From Rhodococcus yunnanensis NBRC 103083 (lineage in GTDB: Bacteria; Actinomycetota; Actinomycetes; Mycobacteriales; Mycobacteriaceae): 64,000 bases of DNA. Under the pieces are notes generated by a model that saw nothing but the letters and a program-made list of their open reading frames with translations, made no database searches and had not been told where the DNA came from. The DNA lies in contig NZ_BCXH01000006.1 of NCBI RefSeq assembly GCF_001895005.1, positions 62,001 to 126,000 of the forward strand. The letters run 5' to 3'. Every line of letters begins with the position of its first letter. Within the stretch, counting starts at the first letter, position 1. Positions 1 through 8,301 of the stretch are shown here, piece by piece. The translations under genes and the position numbers were made by a program.

Positions 1-512
1 GCTTCCGCGTCTGCCGCACCCGCACTCACAGCAGCACCAGCACCGGCACCGGCACCAGCACCATCACCCTCTCCCGGCTCGAAGCACACGATGTCGTGGA
101 TATCGCCTACCGGTTCGGGAGCCCACCGCGCATGCACCCGCATTCCCGTCGACATCGCGCCAGGGGAACCGGCGTCGACGGCATGAAGCAACGAGGTGTC
201 GGCGCCGTCGAGTCGGATGAGTGCATAGGCGAACGGGCGGTCGAGCGGCTGGCCGTCGTAGGGCCTCGGCACCCACGACCATGACACCACGGTGCCGACG
301 GACTCGACGTCGACGAACTCGGTGATGGGTTCTTTTGTGGCGGAGTCGTATTCGGGAGGCGGCACGTACACTCGTCCGTCGCTTCCGCGCCCCCCGGTTA
401 TTCGTCCGCGGCGCAGAGAAGTCAGAAACGCTCCGATTGTCGGCCCGACCGAGCGGGTGTAGTCGAAAGCGTTGTTCAGAGGTGCGCTGAGTGGTGCGTT
501 CACCGAAGTCAC
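1..512 (-). CDS. DUF35-type OB-fold protein (Rv3521-like), 3' end outside window
   Basis: I translated this frame by hand on the minus strand from a GTG at 512; about 170 codons are visible and the 3' end runs off the window. The N-terminus (APLSAPLNNAFDYTRSVGPT) and a later GTVVSWSWVPRPYDGQPLDR stretch resemble the DUF35 acyl-CoA-associated OB-fold proteins that pair with thiolases and lipid-transfer proteins. The usual rubredoxin-like zinc ribbon is degenerate: GSDGRVYVPPPEYD holds no cysteine. The visible end is an Ala/Gly-rich tail. It is divergent from the LLM oxidoreductase, as Rv3521/Rv3520c are in M. tuberculosis (from memory), with a KstR-like operator between. A partner role in steroid side-chain thiolysis is inferred. 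Confidence 0.65.
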   Translation of the reverse strand, partial: MTSVNAPLSAPLNNAFDYTRSVGPTIGAFLTSLRRGRITGGRGSDGRVYVPPPEYDSATKEPITEFVDVESVGTVVSWSWVPRPYDGQPLDRPFAYALIRLDGADTSLLHAVDAGSPGAMSTGMRVHARWAPEPVGDIHDIVCFEPGEGDGAGAGAGAGAAVSAGAADAE

Positions 513-521
513 ATTTTTCAG

Positions 522-535
522 TAGAACAGGTTCTT
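522..535. promoter_or_regulatory. KstR-like operator, divergent promoter
   Basis: TAGAACAGGTTCTT has arms AGAAC and GTTCT around a 2-nt centre. It fits the published KstR consensus TnnAACnnGTTnnA except for the last base. It lies between the divergent starts at 512 and 572, so it could repress both genes. A second copy lies at 1598-1611. Confidence 0.7.
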
Positions 536-571
536 ATTATGGAGGCAAGCATCGGACGGAAGGCATGGAAG

Positions 572-1600
572 ATGAAGCTTGGATTGCAGCTCGGCTACTG
601 GGGCGCGCAGCCCCCGTCGGGGACGGGTGAGCTCGTCGACGCGGCAGAGGCGGCCGGGTTCGACGCGGTCTTCGCGGCGGAGTCGTGGGGATCCGACGCG
701 TTCACGCCACTGGCGTGGTGGGGGTCGAGGACGTCGAACGTGCAGCTGGGCACCTCGGTCGCGCAGCTCTCTGCGCGTACTCCCACCAGCTGTGCCATGC
801 ATGCGCTGACGCTCGACCATCTCAGCGGCGGGCGCGCGATCCTGGGGCTCGGTGTGTCCGGACCGCAGGTGGTGGAGGGGTGGTACGGCCAGCCGTTTCG
901 CAAGCCGCTGGCGCGTACACGCGAGTACGTGGACATCGTGCGGCAGGTTCTCGCACGCGAAGCCCCGGTGACCAGCGCCGGGCCGCACTATCGGCTACCC
1001 GAGACGGGCACGGGTCTCGGTAAGGCGCTCAAGCCGATCACCCATCCGCTTCGCGCGGATCTGCCCATCTGGCTCGGCGCCGAAGGGCCCAAGAACGTAG
1101 CGCTGACGGCCGAGATCGCCGACGGCTGGCTCGCGATCTACTACTCACCGCGCTTGGCACCGATGTACGACGAGTGGCTCGACGAGGGATTCGCGCGGCC
1201 CGGTGCTCGCCGGAGCAGGGAGGACTTCGAGGTCGCGGCGACGTGTCAGGTGATCGTCACCGACGACCGGGCGGCGGCTCTGGAACGGCTCAAACCCACC
1301 ATTGCCCTGTATGTCGGCGGTATGGGTGCGCCCGAGTCGAACTTCCACGCTCAGGTCTACCGGCGAATGGGGTACGACAGCGAGGTCGCCGAGATCGGCC
1401 GATTGTTCCTGTCGGGCCGCAAGACCGAGGCGGCCGCGGCGGTGCCGGACGACATGGTCGCGGAGACCATGATCGTGGGGGACGCCGACCACGTGCGTGA
1501 GGAAGTGAAGCGGTGGGAGGACGCGGGCGTGACGATGCTTCTGCTCACTGCGTCGAACGCGTCGGAGGTCGGTGAGCTCGGGGCCTTGCTCAAGGGGTAG
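572..1600 (+). CDS. LLM-class F420-dependent oxidoreductase (Rv3520c-like)
   Basis: 342 aa, a luciferase-like (TIM-barrel) flavin/F420 oxidoreductase. The N-terminal MKLGLQLGYWGAQPP, FAAESWGSDAFTPLAWW and the LDHLSGGRAILGLGVSGPQV segment are typical of the actinobacterial F420 branch. I chose ATG 572 because homologues begin with MKLGLQ; an in-frame GTG at 491 and ATG at 539 would only add a poorly conserved tail, and 491 would overlap the KstR-like box. Substrate unknown. The KstR-like boxes at 522 and 1598 and the adjacent acyl-CoA ligase suggest steroid or fatty-acid catabolism (inference). Confidence 0.85.
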   Translation: MKLGLQLGYWGAQPPSGTGELVDAAEAAGFDAVFAAESWGSDAFTPLAWWGSRTSNVQLGTSVAQLSARTPTSCAMHALTLDHLSGGRAILGLGVSGPQVVEGWYGQPFRKPLARTREYVDIVRQVLAREAPVTSAGPHYRLPETGTGLGKALKPITHPLRADLPIWLGAEGPKNVALTAEIADGWLAIYYSPRLAPMYDEWLDEGFARPGARRSREDFEVAATCQVIVTDDRAAALERLKPTIALYVGGMGAPESNFHAQVYRRMGYDSEVAEIGRLFLSGRKTEAAAAVPDDMVAETMIVGDADHVREEVKRWEDAGVTMLLLTASNASEVGELGALLKG

Positions 1601-1611
1601 AACACGTTCTA
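1598..1611. promoter_or_regulatory. KstR-like operator upstream of fadD
   Basis: TAGAACACGTTCTA is a perfect match to TnnAACnnGTTnnA, with 6-bp inverted arms around AC. Its first three bases are the TAG stop of the upstream oxidoreductase, and it ends 11 nt before the ligase ATG at 1623. Confidence 0.75.
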
Positions 1612-1622
1612 GATTGAAGGTC

Positions 1623-3182
1623 ATGACGGTCGAAGGAAAGTCGAAAACTCGTACGTGTGGGCTGTGGAAGATCGCGGCAGAGGAACCGGATCGCATCGCC
1701 CTCGTCGATCCGGCAGGGGAGTCGTACAGTTACCGAGATTTGGTCTCCGATGCGAACCGATACGGACGCGGACTTCAAGCCATGGGTTTGCGGCCGGGCG
1801 ACAGCGTCGTGATGATGCTGAACAACAGCGCCGATCTCCTCGCCTTCTATTTCGCGGCGTTCCAGACCGGTCTCTACATCGTGGCCGTCAACTGGCATCT
1901 CACGGGGCCGGAAGTCGCGTACATCCTGAAGGACAGTGAAGCGAAAGCCTTTGTGGCGTCCAGTCGTTTCGCCGACGCCGCCCGTCAGGCAGCCGACGAG
2001 TCGGGCGTGGGCGGTAGATTCTCGGTCGGCGACATCGACGGTTTCACGCCCCTTCGTGATCTCGGCGATTCCGATGAGAAACCCGAAATTCGCACTGCGG
2101 GTGGGCCGATGCTGTACACGTCGGGAACGACGGGTAGGCCCAAAGGGGTCAGGCGGCCACTGACCGGTGACGACCCGGAGGAGGTACCGCGTGTTGCGAC
2201 TGGATTCTTCGGAATCTTCGGTATCGAACCGTTCGACGGCCATGTGCACATGTGCAGTTCACCGCTCTATCACACCGCAGTGTTGAACTGCGCTTCGATT
2301 TCGATACAGCTGGGCCACAAGGTTGTTCTGATGGATCGGTGGGATCCCGAGGAGATGCTCGTGCTCATCGAACGGCATCGCGTCACCCACAGCCACATGG
2401 TCCCGACGCAATTTCGCCGCCTGCTGGCGTTGCCCGAGTCGACCCGCGAGAAATACGACCTGACGTCCCTGCGGGTGATGATTCACGGCGCTGCTCCGTG
2501 CCCGCAGGAGGTGAAGCGAAAGATGTTGGCGTGGTGGGGCCCTGTCGTCACCGAGTACTACGCCGCCACCGAGGGCGGCGGGACCGTGATCTCGGGTACG
2601 GAGTGGCTTCGCAAGCCAGGATCGGTCGGCACCGCGTGGCCCAACTCCGTGGTCAAGGTCCTCGGCGACGACGGACACGAACTCCCGGCGGGCGAAACAG
2701 GGGAGATCTACATGAGAATGGGCCAGTCGAGTTTCGACTACCATCACGACAGGAAGAAGACCCTCGAATCCCGCGTCGGCGACCTGTTCACGTTGGGCGA
2801 CATCGGCTTTCTGGACGAGGACGGCTATCTGTTCCTGTGCGATCGCAAGTCCGACATGATCATCTCCGGCGGCGTCAACATCTACCCGGCCGAGATAGAA
2901 GGGGAGATCGTCACGCATCCGAAAGTCGCCGATGTTGCTGTTTTCGGTGTGCCACATGCCGATTGGGGTGAGGAGATCAAGGCCGTCGTGCAGCCGGAGG
3001 CGGGGATCGATCCCAGTGACGAGCTGACCGAGGACATCATGAACTTCGCGCGGGAGCGTCTCGCGAAGTTCAAGTTGCCGAAGTCCGTCGACTACGTCGT
3101 CGAGCTACCCCGTGACCCGAACGGAAAGCTGTACAAGCGCAGACTCCGTGACCCGTACTGGCAGGGCCGCGCGAACATCTGA
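1623..3182 (+). CDS. FadD4-like acyl-CoA synthetase
   Basis: 519 aa AMP-forming acyl-CoA ligase that would activate a carboxylic acid to its CoA thioester. The AMP-binding P-loop YTSGTTGRPKG spans residues 165-175. Later motifs are YYAATEGGG, the LGDIGFLDEDGYLFLCDRKSD core and the C-terminal PNGKLYKRRLRD carrying the catalytic lysine. Start ATG 1623 follows a GAAGG Shine-Dalgarno; the longer frame from 1572 runs back through the upstream gene. It most resembles mycobacterial FadD4-type ligases, judged by eye. The KstR-like operator just upstream argues for a steroid or bile-acid side-chain substrate (inference). Confidence 0.85.
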   Translation: MTVEGKSKTRTCGLWKIAAEEPDRIALVDPAGESYSYRDLVSDANRYGRGLQAMGLRPGDSVVMMLNNSADLLAFYFAAFQTGLYIVAVNWHLTGPEVAYILKDSEAKAFVASSRFADAARQAADESGVGGRFSVGDIDGFTPLRDLGDSDEKPEIRTAGGPMLYTSGTTGRPKGVRRPLTGDDPEEVPRVATGFFGIFGIEPFDGHVHMCSSPLYHTAVLNCASISIQLGHKVVLMDRWDPEEMLVLIERHRVTHSHMVPTQFRRLLALPESTREKYDLTSLRVMIHGAAPCPQEVKRKMLAWWGPVVTEYYAATEGGGTVISGTEWLRKPGSVGTAWPNSVVKVLGDDGHELPAGETGEIYMRMGQSSFDYHHDRKKTLESRVGDLFTLGDIGFLDEDGYLFLCDRKSDMIISGGVNIYPAEIEGEIVTHPKVADVAVFGVPHADWGEEIKAVVQPEAGIDPSDELTEDIMNFARERLAKFKLPKSVDYVVELPRDPNGKLYKRRLRDPYWQGRANI

Positions 3183-3216
3183 CGGCGGTTCTCGCGAACA
3201 TCCGACGGCGGTTCCT
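3171..3216. repeat. 23-bp tandem repeat x2 across the fadD stop
   Basis: Two adjacent 23-bp units (3171-3193 and 3194-3216) share gcgaacat(c/t)(t/c)gacggcggttc and differ at a few bases. The first unit contains the fadD stop codon and the second reaches the 3' end of the convergent flavohemoprotein gene at 3215. Confidence 0.7.
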
Positions 3217-4378
3217 ACAATGGATCGTGCTGTACGTGCTCCATGGGCGTACCCACTCTGCGTAGGGCGTAGAGCGTCGTCCTGACCATCGACGGAGATC
3301 CGCAGATCTGAATCTGCCGGTCGGCCCACGAGCCGAACTGCGTGACGACTCTTCCGATCTGCCCTTGCAGCCGATGATGCATTCCCGACGGCAGCTCGAT
3401 GGCGGGACTGGAGTGCCACCACGGGTTCTCGTACTGCTCGGTGACGGGGACGACCGTCAGCCACGGGTTGGACAGCGAGAGCTGCCACAGTGTCACCGCG
3501 TCGTACAGATCGCGCGGATAGACCCCGCTCATGAACAGGTGGACGCGTGGATTGCGGCTCCTGTGAGCCATGTCCATGATCTGTGCGCGCAGCGGTGCGA
3601 GCCCGGTCCCGCCGGCGATCATCAGCACGTCCTCGGGGATCGCGCGATCGACAGCGAGGCCGCCGAGCGGAGGGCTGACGGCCCAGCGATCGCCGACGAC
3701 CGTCTCTCCCACCATCGCCGGAGAGACCCAACCGCCGGATACGCGTCGCACATGGAACTCGATCTCGCCCTGCGGGTTGCTCGGAATCGCGGGGGAGAGG
3801 TAACGCCACAGTTTGGGACGCTGCGGGATCTGCACGCTGACGTACTGGCCGGGGAAGTACGGAATGCTCGCGTCGAGCTGTAGCCGAACGATAGCCAGAT
3901 CGTCGAGAACGCGTTGATGCTCGACGACGGTCCCGCCCCAGTACGGCGGCAACTCGTCGGAGTCCGCGGCGTCGGCCATGCTGCCGCAGACCAGATCGAG
4001 GGTGTCGTTCCACGCGGACTCCACCTCGTCCGTCCACACTTCGTTTCCGACGAAATTTCTGAAGGCGGCGATCAGCGCAGAACCACCGGCGCGGAAGTGC
4101 GACCCGTCGATGCCGTGCTTTCGATGGTCGCGCCCGAGTTGCTCGAGAAAGGGAACTACTCGTTCGTCCTTGTCGAGGTTGTCGAACACGTACGCCAGAG
4201 CCCTGACGAAGTGGTCACGCTGCTGGTCCATCGACGCGGGGAAGAAGAAACGGAACTCGGGATGTTCGACGAACAGCTGTGCGTAGAAAGATCGCGCGAG
4301 TTTCTCAGGACCGTTCTCGGCGGCCAGGACGGACTTGAAACCGGCACGAACCAGGGAGATCGTTCGCGCGTCGAGCAT
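3215..4378 (-). CDS. flavohemoprotein: globin plus FAD/NAD reductase (Rv0385-like)
   Basis: 387 aa. Residues about 1-140 form a globin domain, with a likely haem-ligand region LGRDHRKHGI near residue 88. About 155-250 is an FAD-binding barrel (PYFPGQYVSVQIP, KLWRYLSPA) and about 255-387 an NAD-binding domain (MIAGGTGLAPLRAQI, QICGSPSMV). This is flavohaemoglobin architecture, likely NO dioxygenase or another haem oxygenase/reductase activity. ATG 4378 follows GGAGGT at 6-nt spacing; a TTG one codon upstream is less likely. It is divergent from clpB, as Rv0385/clpB are in M. tuberculosis (from memory), so the HAIR element at 4533 might also influence it. Confidence 0.85.
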   Translation of the reverse strand: MLDARTISLVRAGFKSVLAAENGPEKLARSFYAQLFVEHPEFRFFFPASMDQQRDHFVRALAYVFDNLDKDERVVPFLEQLGRDHRKHGIDGSHFRAGGSALIAAFRNFVGNEVWTDEVESAWNDTLDLVCGSMADAADSDELPPYWGGTVVEHQRVLDDLAIVRLQLDASIPYFPGQYVSVQIPQRPKLWRYLSPAIPSNPQGEIEFHVRRVSGGWVSPAMVGETVVGDRWAVSPPLGGLAVDRAIPEDVLMIAGGTGLAPLRAQIMDMAHRSRNPRVHLFMSGVYPRDLYDAVTLWQLSLSNPWLTVVPVTEQYENPWWHSSPAIELPSGMHHRLQGQIGRVVTQFGSWADRQIQICGSPSMVRTTLYALRRVGTPMEHVQHDPL

Positions 4379-4532
4379 CAATCAACCTCCGCCATAGCTA
4401 GACGGTTCCGAAGTAGACCGCTCGAGGGTAGCCCGATTTTTGCTCGTCGGCTACAGAGTGGAGTGAGGCGGATCGCCGGAGGGCTGGCTTGCCTTGAAAC
4501 AACGTGCCTTGAAATAAACCGAAAAACTTGAA

Positions 4533-4553
4533 GTTGAGCGGAACAGACTCAAC
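4533..4553. promoter_or_regulatory. HAIR element (HspR operator) upstream of clpB
   Basis: The inverted repeat GTTGAG at 4533-4538 and CTCAAC at 4548-4553 has a 9-nt spacer. That is the CTTGAGT-N7-ACTCAAG geometry of HspR-associated inverted repeats, with the TTGAG/CTCAA cores intact. It lies 58 nt upstream of the clpB start, where HspR represses clpB in other actinobacteria. Confidence 0.75.
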
Positions 4554-4610
4554 CTTTGTATCGTTGTAGTCACCGACATCAGTTCTTTCCCAGCAGAAAG
4601 TAGGTGACCG

Positions 4611-7157
4611 GTGGACAGTTTCACCCCCACCACGAAAACGCAGGCAGCCCTCAGTGCTGCATTGCAAGCCGCTTCGGCGGCAGGAAACCCGGATATCCGT
4701 CCGGCACATTTGTTGGTGGCGTTGCTCGATCAGACCGACGGCATCGCCTCCCCCCTGTTGAAGGCCGTCGGCGTCGATCCAGCGACGGTACGCGGTGAAG
4801 CGCGAGCACTGGTCGATCGGCTTCCCTCTGCAACAGGGTCCACCACGACCCCGCAGCTCGGCCGCGAGGCGCTCGCCGCCATCACTACGGCGCAGAATCT
4901 CGCCACCGAACTCGACGACGAGTACGTCTCCACCGAGCACTTGACGGTCGGTCTCGCGACGGGTGACTCCGACGTCGCCAAGCTGCTCACCGGCCTCGGT
5001 GCCGGTCCCGACGAGCTGCGCGACGCCTTCCAGACGGTGCGCGGCAGCGCGCGCGTCACCAGCGCAGATCCGGAAAGTACCTATCAGGCGCTGGAGAAGT
5101 ACAGCACCGACCTCACCGCGCGTGCTCGCGCAGGTGATCTGGATCCGGTCATCGGCCGCGACACCGAGATTCGGCGTGTGGTGCAGGTGCTGTCGAGGCG
5201 CACCAAGAACAACCCGGTCCTCATCGGCGAGCCCGGCGTCGGTAAAACGGCCATCGTCGAAGGTCTCGCTCAGCGCATCATCGCCGGCGACGTGCCGGAG
5301 AGCCTGCGCGGCAAGACCGTCGTCTCGCTCGACCTCGGATCCATGGTCGCCGGTGCCAAGTACCGCGGCGAGTTCGAGGAACGGCTCAAGGCCGTGCTCG
5401 ACGACATCAAGAACTCCGCGGGGCAGGTCATCACCTTCATCGACGAGCTGCACACCATCGTCGGTGCAGGCGCCACGGGCGAGTCCGCGATGGACGCGGG
5501 CAACATGATCAAGCCGATGCTCGCCCGGGGTGAGCTCCGGCTCGTCGGCGCGACGACGCTCGAGGAGTACCGCAAGTACATCGAGAAGGACGCCGCCCTC
5601 GAACGACGCTTCCAACAGGTCTATGTCGGCGAGCCGTCGGTCGAGGACACCGTCGGAATCCTGCGTGGACTCAAGGAGCGCTACGAGGTGCACCACGGCG
5701 TTCGCATCACCGACTCGGCGCTCGTCGCCGCTGCCACCTTGAGCGATCGGTACATCACCGCGCGCTTCCTGCCGGACAAGGCCATCGACCTGGTCGACGA
5801 GGCTGCGTCGCGCCTGCGCATGGAGATCGACTCGCGTCCCGTCGAGATCGACGAGGTCGAGCGTGCTGTCCGTCGCCTCGAGATCGAGGAGATGGCACTC
5901 GAAAAGGAGACCGACGACGCGTCGAAGGCTCGGCTCGAGAAGCTGCGCGCTGAACTGGCCGACGGCCGCGAGAAGCTCAACCAACTGAGCACCCGCTGGC
6001 AGAACGAGAAGAACGCCATCGACTCGGTCCGCGTGCTCAAGGAGGAGCTGGAGAACCTTCGCGGCGAGTCGGAACGGGCGGAGCGCGACGGTGATCTCGG
6101 CAAGGCCGCCGAACTGAGGTACGGCCGCATTCCGACCCTGGAGAAGGAGCTCGCCGAGAAGACCGACGCAACTCCGACACAGGAGGACGTCATGCTGAAG
6201 GAGGAGGTCGGGCCGGACGATGTCGCCGACGTCGTCGCAGCGTGGACGGGTATCCCGGCGGGACGCATGCTCGAGGGCGAGACCGCGAAGCTGCTGCGCA
6301 TGGAAGACGAGATCGGCAGGCGCGTCGTCGGACAGAAGGACGCCGTGCAGGCGGTGTCCGACGCAGTGAGGCGAGCTCGCGCAGGCGTCGCCGATCCCAA
6401 CCGTCCGACGGGCTCGTTCCTGTTCCTCGGGCCGACCGGCGTCGGTAAGACCGAGCTGGCCAAGGCACTCGCGGACTTCCTGTTCGACGACGAGCGGGCG
6501 ATGGTCCGCATCGACATGAGCGAGTACAGCGAGAAGCACGCGGTCGCGCGGCTGGTCGGTGCTCCTCCGGGCTACGTCGGATACGAAGCAGGCGGTCAGC
6601 TCACCGAGGCCGTCCGCAGGCGCCCGTACAGCGTGATCCTGTTCGACGAGGTCGAGAAGGCACACCCGGACGTCTTCGACATCCTGCTCGCCGTGCTCGA
6701 CGAAGGCAGGTTGACCGACGGTCAGGGCCGCACCGTCGACTTCCGCAACACCATCCTGATCCTGACGTCGAACCTCGGCGCGGGCGGTACCAAGGACCAG
6801 GTGATGGAGGCGGTACGGCGCGCGTTCAAGCCCGAGTTCGTCAACCGCCTCGACGACGTCGTCGTGTTCGACGCGTTGTCGGAAGACCAGCTGGAGTCGA
6901 TCGTCGACATCCAGCTCGGGCAGCTGTCCAAGCGGCTCGCAACGCGCAGGCTCACACTCGATGTCACACCGGCAGCGAAGATGTGGCTGGCGGTTCGCGG
7001 ATACGACCCGCTTTACGGTGCTCGCCCGTTGCGCAGGTTGATCCAGCAGTCCATCGGCGATCAGCTCGCGAAGCTGTTGCTGGCGGGCAAGGTCCGCGAC
7101 GGGGACACCGTCCTGGTCGAGGTGTCACCCGACGGTGACACGTTGATCCTGGGATAG
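4611..7157 (+). CDS. clpB: ATP-dependent chaperone ClpB
   Basis: 848 aa, full length for the Hsp100 disaggregase that works with DnaK to rescue aggregated proteins. The N-domain covers about 1-145. NBD1 has Walker A GEPGVGKT at 206-213, followed by [13 protein letters not shown]. The coiled-coil M-domain is about 410-525 (Glu/Lys/Leu-rich). NBD2 has Walker A GPTGVGKT at 607-614, and [13 protein letters not shown] is the pore-loop segment. Start GTG 4611 lies after AGGTGACC. A HAIR element at 4533-4553 predicts HspR-controlled heat-shock expression. A hairpin at 7192-7222 follows the stop. Confidence 0.97.
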   Translation: MDSFTPTTKTQAALSAALQAASAAGNPDIRPAHLLVALLDQTDGIASPLLKAVGVDPATVRGEARALVDRLPSATGSTTTPQLGREALAAITTAQNLATELDDEYVSTEHLTVGLATGDSDVAKLLTGLGAGPDELRDAFQTVRGSARVTSADPESTYQALEKYSTDLTARARAGDLDPVIGRDTEIRRVVQVLSRRTKNNPVLIGEPGVGKTAIVEGLAQRIIAGDVPESLRGKTVVSLDLGSMVAGAKYRGEFEERLKAVLDDIKNSAGQVITFIDELHTIVGAGATGESAMDAGNMIKPMLARGELRLVGATTLEEYRKYIEKDAALERRFQQVYVGEPSVEDTVGILRGLKERYEVHHGVRITDSALVAAATLSDRYITARFLPDKAIDLVDEAASRLRMEIDSRPVEIDEVERAVRRLEIEEMALEKETDDASKARLEKLRAELADGREKLNQLSTRWQNEKNAIDSVRVLKEELENLRGESERAERDGDLGKAAELRYGRIPTLEKELAEKTDATPTQEDVMLKEEVGPDDVADVVAAWTGIPAGRMLEGETAKLLRMEDEIGRRVVGQKDAVQAVSDAVRRARAGVADPNRPTGSFLFLGPTGVGKTELAKALADFLFDDERAMVRIDMSEYSEKHAVARLVGAPPGYVGYEAGGQLTEAVRRRPYSVILFDEVEKAHPDVFDILLAVLDEGRLTDGQGRTVDFRNTILILTSNLGAGGTKDQVMEAVRRAFKPEFVNRLDDVVVFDALSEDQLESIVDIQLGQLSKRLATRRLTLDVTPAAKMWLAVRGYDPLYGARPLRRLIQQSIGDQLAKLLLAGKVRDGDTVLVEVSPDGDTLILG

Positions 7158-7191
7158 AGGATCCCGGCCTGGCAGGTCGCGCAGGGCTCGA

Positions 7192-7222
7192 CAAGGCTCA
7201 CCGGTACTCCCGGTGGGCCTTG
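7192..7222 (+). terminator. hairpin terminator after clpB
   Basis: CAAGGCTCACCGG (7192-7204) pairs with CCGGTGGGCCTTG (7210-7222), a 13-bp stem with one G-T pair and a 5-nt loop, followed by TTGTCGTC. It sits 35 nt past the clpB stop. Confidence 0.7.
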
Positions 7223-7244
7223 TTGTCGTCGTACCCTCGATGAC

Positions 7245-8216
7245 ATGACACATCCGGATGATCCGCGCGACCGGCCATGGGAGGACGGGACGGGGAACCC
7301 ACCGCCCGAGCCGCCCGATCGCGATCAGCCCACCGAGGCATGGCAGCAATATCCGGATCAACAGCAGTACCCGGATCAACAGCAGTACCCGGATCAGCCG
7401 CAGTATCCAGCGCAGCAGTACCAGCAGTACCCCGCGCAGCAGTACCCCACGCAGCAGTACCCCACGCAGCAATATCAGCAGTACCCGCCGGGCCAGCAGT
7501 ATCAGCAATATCCGGATTCGCCGCCGTATCCGGACCAGCCGACCCAGCAGTACGGCTATCCGCAGCAGACACCCCAGCAGCCGAATCCGACGCAGGCGCT
7601 TCCGCCGTACGATCCGAATCAGCAGTACGCGGCCAACCAGCAGTACACACAGCAGTACGGGCCACCGCTGAACCAGCCACCGGAGAACTCGGGACAGCCG
7701 CCGGTTCACACCGGGGGAACGCCGTACGTCACCGGGGAGTCGACACCTGGCGGCGGCTCGTCGAAGAAGTGGCTTCTTGCGCTGCTGGCGTTGGCGGCGC
7801 TGGCCGTCGTCGTGCTCGCCGGCATTCTCTTCGTGACCAACCAGCCGTCGGATTCGAACACCGCGGCGTCGCCGGGCACCACGCGCCAGCTGCCCACAAC
7901 GGTTGCGCCGACTCCGAGCACACAGCCGAGTACGCCTGCGTCGCCGTCGACCGGTCTGCTACCCGGTGGCATTCCGGAGATTCTCGGAAATTCGGGAGCC
8001 GCGATCGGAAGGATCACCGCGATCGACGGATCGACGATTTCGCTGCAAGGCTTCGACGGTGCGCCGGTGACGGTGTTGACGACGCCTCAGACGCAGGTGC
8101 TGTCGTTGTCGGGTTTCGATATCTCTGCGTTGAAGGTCGGGTCGAACATCGTCGTGAACGGCAGCCCGGCCGAGGGCGGGTCCATCACCGCCGACATCAT
8201 CATCGAGACACCGTAG
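7245..8216 (+). CDS. Pro/Gln/Tyr-rich single-pass membrane protein with DUF5666-like tail
   Basis: 323 aa. Residues about 30-135 are a low-complexity cytosolic tract of repeated QQYPDQ, QQYPAQ and QQYPTQ units encoded by near-identical 18-bp repeats. A transmembrane helix follows (KWLLALLALAALAVVVLAGI, about 168-190), then a Thr/Pro/Ser-rich linker. The external C-terminal domain (GRITAIDGSTISLQGFDGAP, then LKVGSNIVVNG) resembles DUF5666 beta-barrels. Function unknown. The start ATG 7245 lies 7 nt after a TACCCT -10-like box, so the transcript may be leaderless. Confidence 0.75.
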   Translation: MTHPDDPRDRPWEDGTGNPPPEPPDRDQPTEAWQQYPDQQQYPDQQQYPDQPQYPAQQYQQYPAQQYPTQQYPTQQYQQYPPGQQYQQYPDSPPYPDQPTQQYGYPQQTPQQPNPTQALPPYDPNQQYAANQQYTQQYGPPLNQPPENSGQPPVHTGGTPYVTGESTPGGGSSKKWLLALLALAALAVVVLAGILFVTNQPSDSNTAASPGTTRQLPTTVAPTPSTQPSTPASPSTGLLPGGIPEILGNSGAAIGRITAIDGSTISLQGFDGAPVTVLTTPQTQVLSLSGFDISALKVGSNIVVNGSPAEGGSITADIIIETP

Positions 8217-8301
8217 GGGGCCGCCGGCTTCTGACGGCCGCGCCTACTCGCATCGACACGGCGACCCGCTTCGATGCAGCCAGGCTATAAGCTGATTCGC
8301 G

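Noticed and set aside
4398-6665. 755-codon minus-strand open frame
   Set aside because: It is antisense to clpB, whose domains are all intact; length is explained by high-GC codon bias.
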